A stretch of 6,487 nucleotides of DNA, from assembly GCA_023436115.1 (NCBI GenBank), contig JAEZKQ010000001.1:1-6487 (forward strand). Direction: 5' to 3'. Below, piece by piece: positions 4,292 through 6,487 of this stretch (positions are counted from its first letter, which is position 1; every line of letters starts with the position of its first letter). Origin of the DNA: Bacillota bacterium. Lineage in GTDB: Bacteria > Bacillota > Clostridia > Christensenellales > SZUA-584. Under the pieces are notes generated by a model. The model saw nothing but the letters and a program-made list of their open reading frames with translations. It had not been told where the DNA came from and made no database searches. A program made the translations under genes and the position numbers.

Positions 4292-5593
4292 ATGCAAAAG
4301 AGAATGTTCATCTTCATATTTGTTATATTGCTTGTCTTCATGGCTTTTGGATGTACAACGCAGGCCAAAATGCCAGTCGCGGTTCAGGCAGAAGCAGCGA
4401 TAACACCTGTTCCCACACCGCCGGTGGCCGTCACAAGAGCGGATTTTCCGAGCCTTTATCTGCCCGGCTTAGCGCAGGCAGGTATCATACCTGCTCAGGA
4501 ATATCATATCGGCATTGTCTATGGCATGGATAAGGGTGCGGCTTTTTCAGAGCTTGAAAAGCTTTGCCAAAACTATGAAGATTCATTGGGCATTCAAGTC
4601 GCGTTGGTACAGACAGCACCTCACCGACAGGCTGCTGCCGTTGAAGAGGTGCTAGATAAGGATATTGATTTTTTGATCTTTGCCCCCGGCGGTGATGACG
4701 CGCTGACAGAGGCGGACACGCAATGCGTACAGCATGACGTGCCTTATATCACAATAGGCCGCCGCATTGAAGCGTCGCCCGGAAAAGGCAGTTATGTGTG
4801 CAGTATAGAGCCGGATTATTATCTGACGGGCGTGCTGACGGGGTTATCTGTCGTCAAAACGATGAAAGCAGAGTATGGAAGACCATTTGGCAATATTGCC
4901 GAAATCACGGGCGTGGTGAGTGACGAAGCTTCTGTACTCAGATCTATTGGGCTGCGGCGCGTATTGTCCCGGTATACGTCGCTGGGTGTGGTATGCAGTG
5001 TGGCAGGCAACAACGATAAGAACACGGTTTACAAGGCTGCGGTGAATATATTCAAAGCTTACCGTGAGGGTGAGCTGGATGGTATTGTGGTGCCGGATGA
5101 TGCGGCGGCGCTTGTTGTGCTGCAGGCGGCTGCCGACTATGACAGAGACGATGTGACAGGCCGTATATGGAGCGTAGGCGCGACGGTGGACGGCCTCACA
5201 GGCGTGTGGTACGGGCAGCTCGCCCAAACTGTGGAGACCACAGGGCAGACGGGTATGGCGGCGATGGAATATGCGCTGCAATATTTGGAGGGCAACAAAG
5301 AAGATATACCGCCGGTGGTGACAGCTATGACGCGTTCGTTTACTGCCGAAACGCCGGACAAGGCTGACGGCATCGCCAGACTGATTGCGGCACTGAAAGA
5401 CTGCGGGGCGCAGAGCAGCTTGGAGAGCATCGGTGACTATGTGTTGTTTATGCCGGATGAGACACAGTTGCTTGAGGTTTACCCCAAACGCTACGACACC
5501 TATACGGAAGTGCAGAGCTTCTTAGGGGCACTTGAGCCGTATACCACGAAGGACGCTGTGTATTTGCCCCCACGAGAAAATGAAGAGTCGTAA
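4292..5593 (+). CDS. Lipoprotein related to periplasmic sugar-binding proteins (PBP type 1)
   Basis: This 433-residue protein begins with a lipoprotein signal (MQKRM, hydrophobic 6-19, then AFGC with C21 as the likely lipid-bearing cysteine; the box is somewhat off-consensus). A threonine- and proline-rich spacer runs to about 60. Residues about 71-350 follow the two-lobed type 1 binding-protein fold of ribose-binding proteins: YHIGIVYGM first strand, FLIFAPGGDDALTEA, VPYITIGRR, GNIAEITGVVSDEASVLRSI, ELDGIVVPDDAAALVVLQAA and a final GQTGMAAMEYAL helix. Such proteins bind sugars or small signals outside the membrane for ABC import or sensing. About 75 further residues follow the usual end of the fold. 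I chose the ATG at 4292 because GGAGG lies eight bases before it and the signal peptide starts there; an upstream in-frame TTG has no such site. No permease, ATPase or kinase gene is adjacent on this window, so ligand and partner are unknown. Confidence 0.85.
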   Translation: MQKRMFIFIFVILLVFMAFGCTTQAKMPVAVQAEAAITPVPTPPVAVTRADFPSLYLPGLAQAGIIPAQEYHIGIVYGMDKGAAFSELEKLCQNYEDSLGIQVALVQTAPHRQAAAVEEVLDKDIDFLIFAPGGDDALTEADTQCVQHDVPYITIGRRIEASPGKGSYVCSIEPDYYLTGVLTGLSVVKTMKAEYGRPFGNIAEITGVVSDEASVLRSIGLRRVLSRYTSLGVVCSVAGNNDKNTVYKAAVNIFKAYREGELDGIVVPDDAAALVVLQAAADYDRDDVTGRIWSVGATVDGLTGVWYGQLAQTVETTGQTGMAAMEYALQYLEGNKEDIPPVVTAMTRSFTAETPDKADGIARLIAALKDCGAQSSLESIGDYVLFMPDETQLLEVYPKRYDTYTEVQSFLGALEPYTTKDAVYLPPRENEES

Positions 5594-5714
5594 AAAATAT
5601 TAATCGCGTTTTAATAAATATCTGTTGCAATTGATTGACGCTAAATGATGGACTGACCTGTCACTATGGTGAATTTAGGTGTTTGGTGGTAAATGCTTAA
5701 GAGAGGGTCAGGTT

Positions 5715-6487
5715 ATGAAGAAATATTATGCAAGAAAACGAAAAAGCAGGAGAAAAACCAAGACGTGGTTTTATGCGATCATTTGTTTGCCGATTGCAGC
5801 TCTTGTCGCAGGTATATTTTTAATTGTGAGTGCGTTGGGCAATCAGCCGGGTAATCAGGTTCCGCCGAATAGTATAGTCGATATGACCGCGCCTGACGGG
5901 TCAGCAGTGCTGCCTTCCGCGAATGCGGAGCCGGAATTGACGCCTGAACCAACACTGGCAGACAACCTGACACTGGCCGCGATCGAGGATACAACGCCAT
6001 CCAAGTTTGGTTTTGAAACACACATCTATGCCGATGATGCAGAACAGGAATCATTTGAACGCAGCGTATCGGTCTTTTTTCCTGCAGGCGCAGAGTATAC
6101 GGCCCTTAAAGGTGTGACAACATATCGCGGTAACAACTATCGAGATGCCTCCGGGTATGGTATTGCGGATATTACCGACGAAAAATTGTCGCTGCTGGAC
6201 ATTGACAAGACGACTGATGCCATTGACAAGTGGAGAGGATCAGCGTGTACAGGACAGCCGCTTATCGTGACATGGCCTGATGAAACTCGAAAAAACATGA
6301 CATCGCTTTATGAAGAATTTCGCAACAGAGAAGGCTTTACTGAGGTGATTATTGCTTCGGCAGACGGAAACATTTATTTTATGGAGCTGTCGTCAGGTAA
6401 AAAAACACGACATCCTATCAATATTGGGAGCCCGACGAAGGGGACACCGAGCCTTGATCCCAGAGGTTATCCCATTATATATGTGGG
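5715..6487 (+). CDS. Membrane-anchored PQQ-like beta-propeller protein, 3' end missing
   Basis: The first 257 codons of a gene that runs off the right edge. A very basic N-terminus (KKYYARKRKSRRKTK) precedes one membrane span (about 18-41), so the bulk should lie outside the cell. A proline- and acid-rich linker (about 43-97) follows. Then come GVTTYRGNNYRDA (133-145), KWRGSACTGQPLIVTWP (172-188), VIIASADGNIYFMELSSGK (211-229) and PTKGTPSLDPRGYPIIYVG (from 240), which look like blades of a PQQ-binding-like or BamB-like propeller. In clostridia such proteins are common and uncharacterised; cofactor binding is not shown. AGAGGG lies seven bases before the ATG. It follows the lipoprotein gene by 121 bases on the same strand. 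I see no convincing promoter or terminator in that gap, so the two may share a transcript. Confidence 0.85.
   Translation, partial: MKKYYARKRKSRRKTKTWFYAIICLPIAALVAGIFLIVSALGNQPGNQVPPNSIVDMTAPDGSAVLPSANAEPELTPEPTLADNLTLAAIEDTTPSKFGFETHIYADDAEQESFERSVSVFFPAGAEYTALKGVTTYRGNNYRDASGYGIADITDEKLSLLDIDKTTDAIDKWRGSACTGQPLIVTWPDETRKNMTSLYEEFRNREGFTEVIIASADGNIYFMELSSGKKTRHPINIGSPTKGTPSLDPRGYPIIYV

Noticed and set aside
4292..5593. Reading the lipoprotein as the start of a transport operon
   Set aside because: The next gene is a beta-propeller protein, not a permease or ATPase, so a transport role cannot be claimed from this window.
5598..5616. TATTAA/TTAATA hairpin just after the lipoprotein gene
   Set aside because: Six AT pairs with no T run are too weak to act as a terminator; hence no terminator is called between the two right-hand genes.
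5625..5667. TTGCAA and TTGACG boxes considered as a promoter for the propeller gene
   Set aside because: No acceptable -10 box lies 16-18 bases downstream of either box.

Overview
The window looks like chromosomal DNA from a low-to-mid-GC Gram-positive bacterium of the Bacillota, most likely a clostridium-like lineage. The grounds are strong AGGAGG-type ribosome binding sites, sigma-A-like promoters, U-tract hairpin terminators, a lipoprotein of the sugar-binding type, and protein families I associate with Clostridia. I saw no tRNA, rRNA, CRISPR array, insertion sequence or phage gene. No family assignment was checked by a database search.

Layout. Bases 28-467 (minus strand) hold two overlapping small genes: a LemA-like membrane protein and a 39-residue protein, behind a good promoter at 517-545. 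Bases 669-1023 (plus) hold a possible 14-codon peptide and the broken remains of a response regulator. Bases 1018-1287 (minus) encode a small coiled-coil protein with a J-domain-like HPD motif. Bases 1425-1604 (plus) hold a short reading frame interrupted by TAG. Bases 1751-2497 (plus) encode a four-helix membrane protein with two zinc ribbons, preceded by a perfect 16-bp palindrome and followed by a strong terminator. Bases 2584-2813 (plus) hold a small membrane protein gene that appears frameshifted. Bases 2862-4109 (minus) encode CinA, with its own promoter and terminator. Bases 4292-5593 (plus) encode a sugar-binding-protein-like lipoprotein. Bases 5715-6487 (plus) hold the start of a membrane-anchored beta-propeller protein that runs off the window.

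How the parts fit. The left 2.8 kb is a patchwork of small genes, three of them apparently broken, with changing strand and no shared pathway; it reads as a decaying accessory segment. The right part is ordinary and intact: CinA is a housekeeping enzyme of nicotinamide nucleotide salvage and damage control, and the two right-hand genes both encode surface-exposed proteins and may share a transcript. I found no convincing new multi-gene system. The best candidates for a second look are the coupled LemA-like pair, the HPD protein, the palindrome-controlled zinc-ribbon protein and the orphan binding protein beside the propeller protein.
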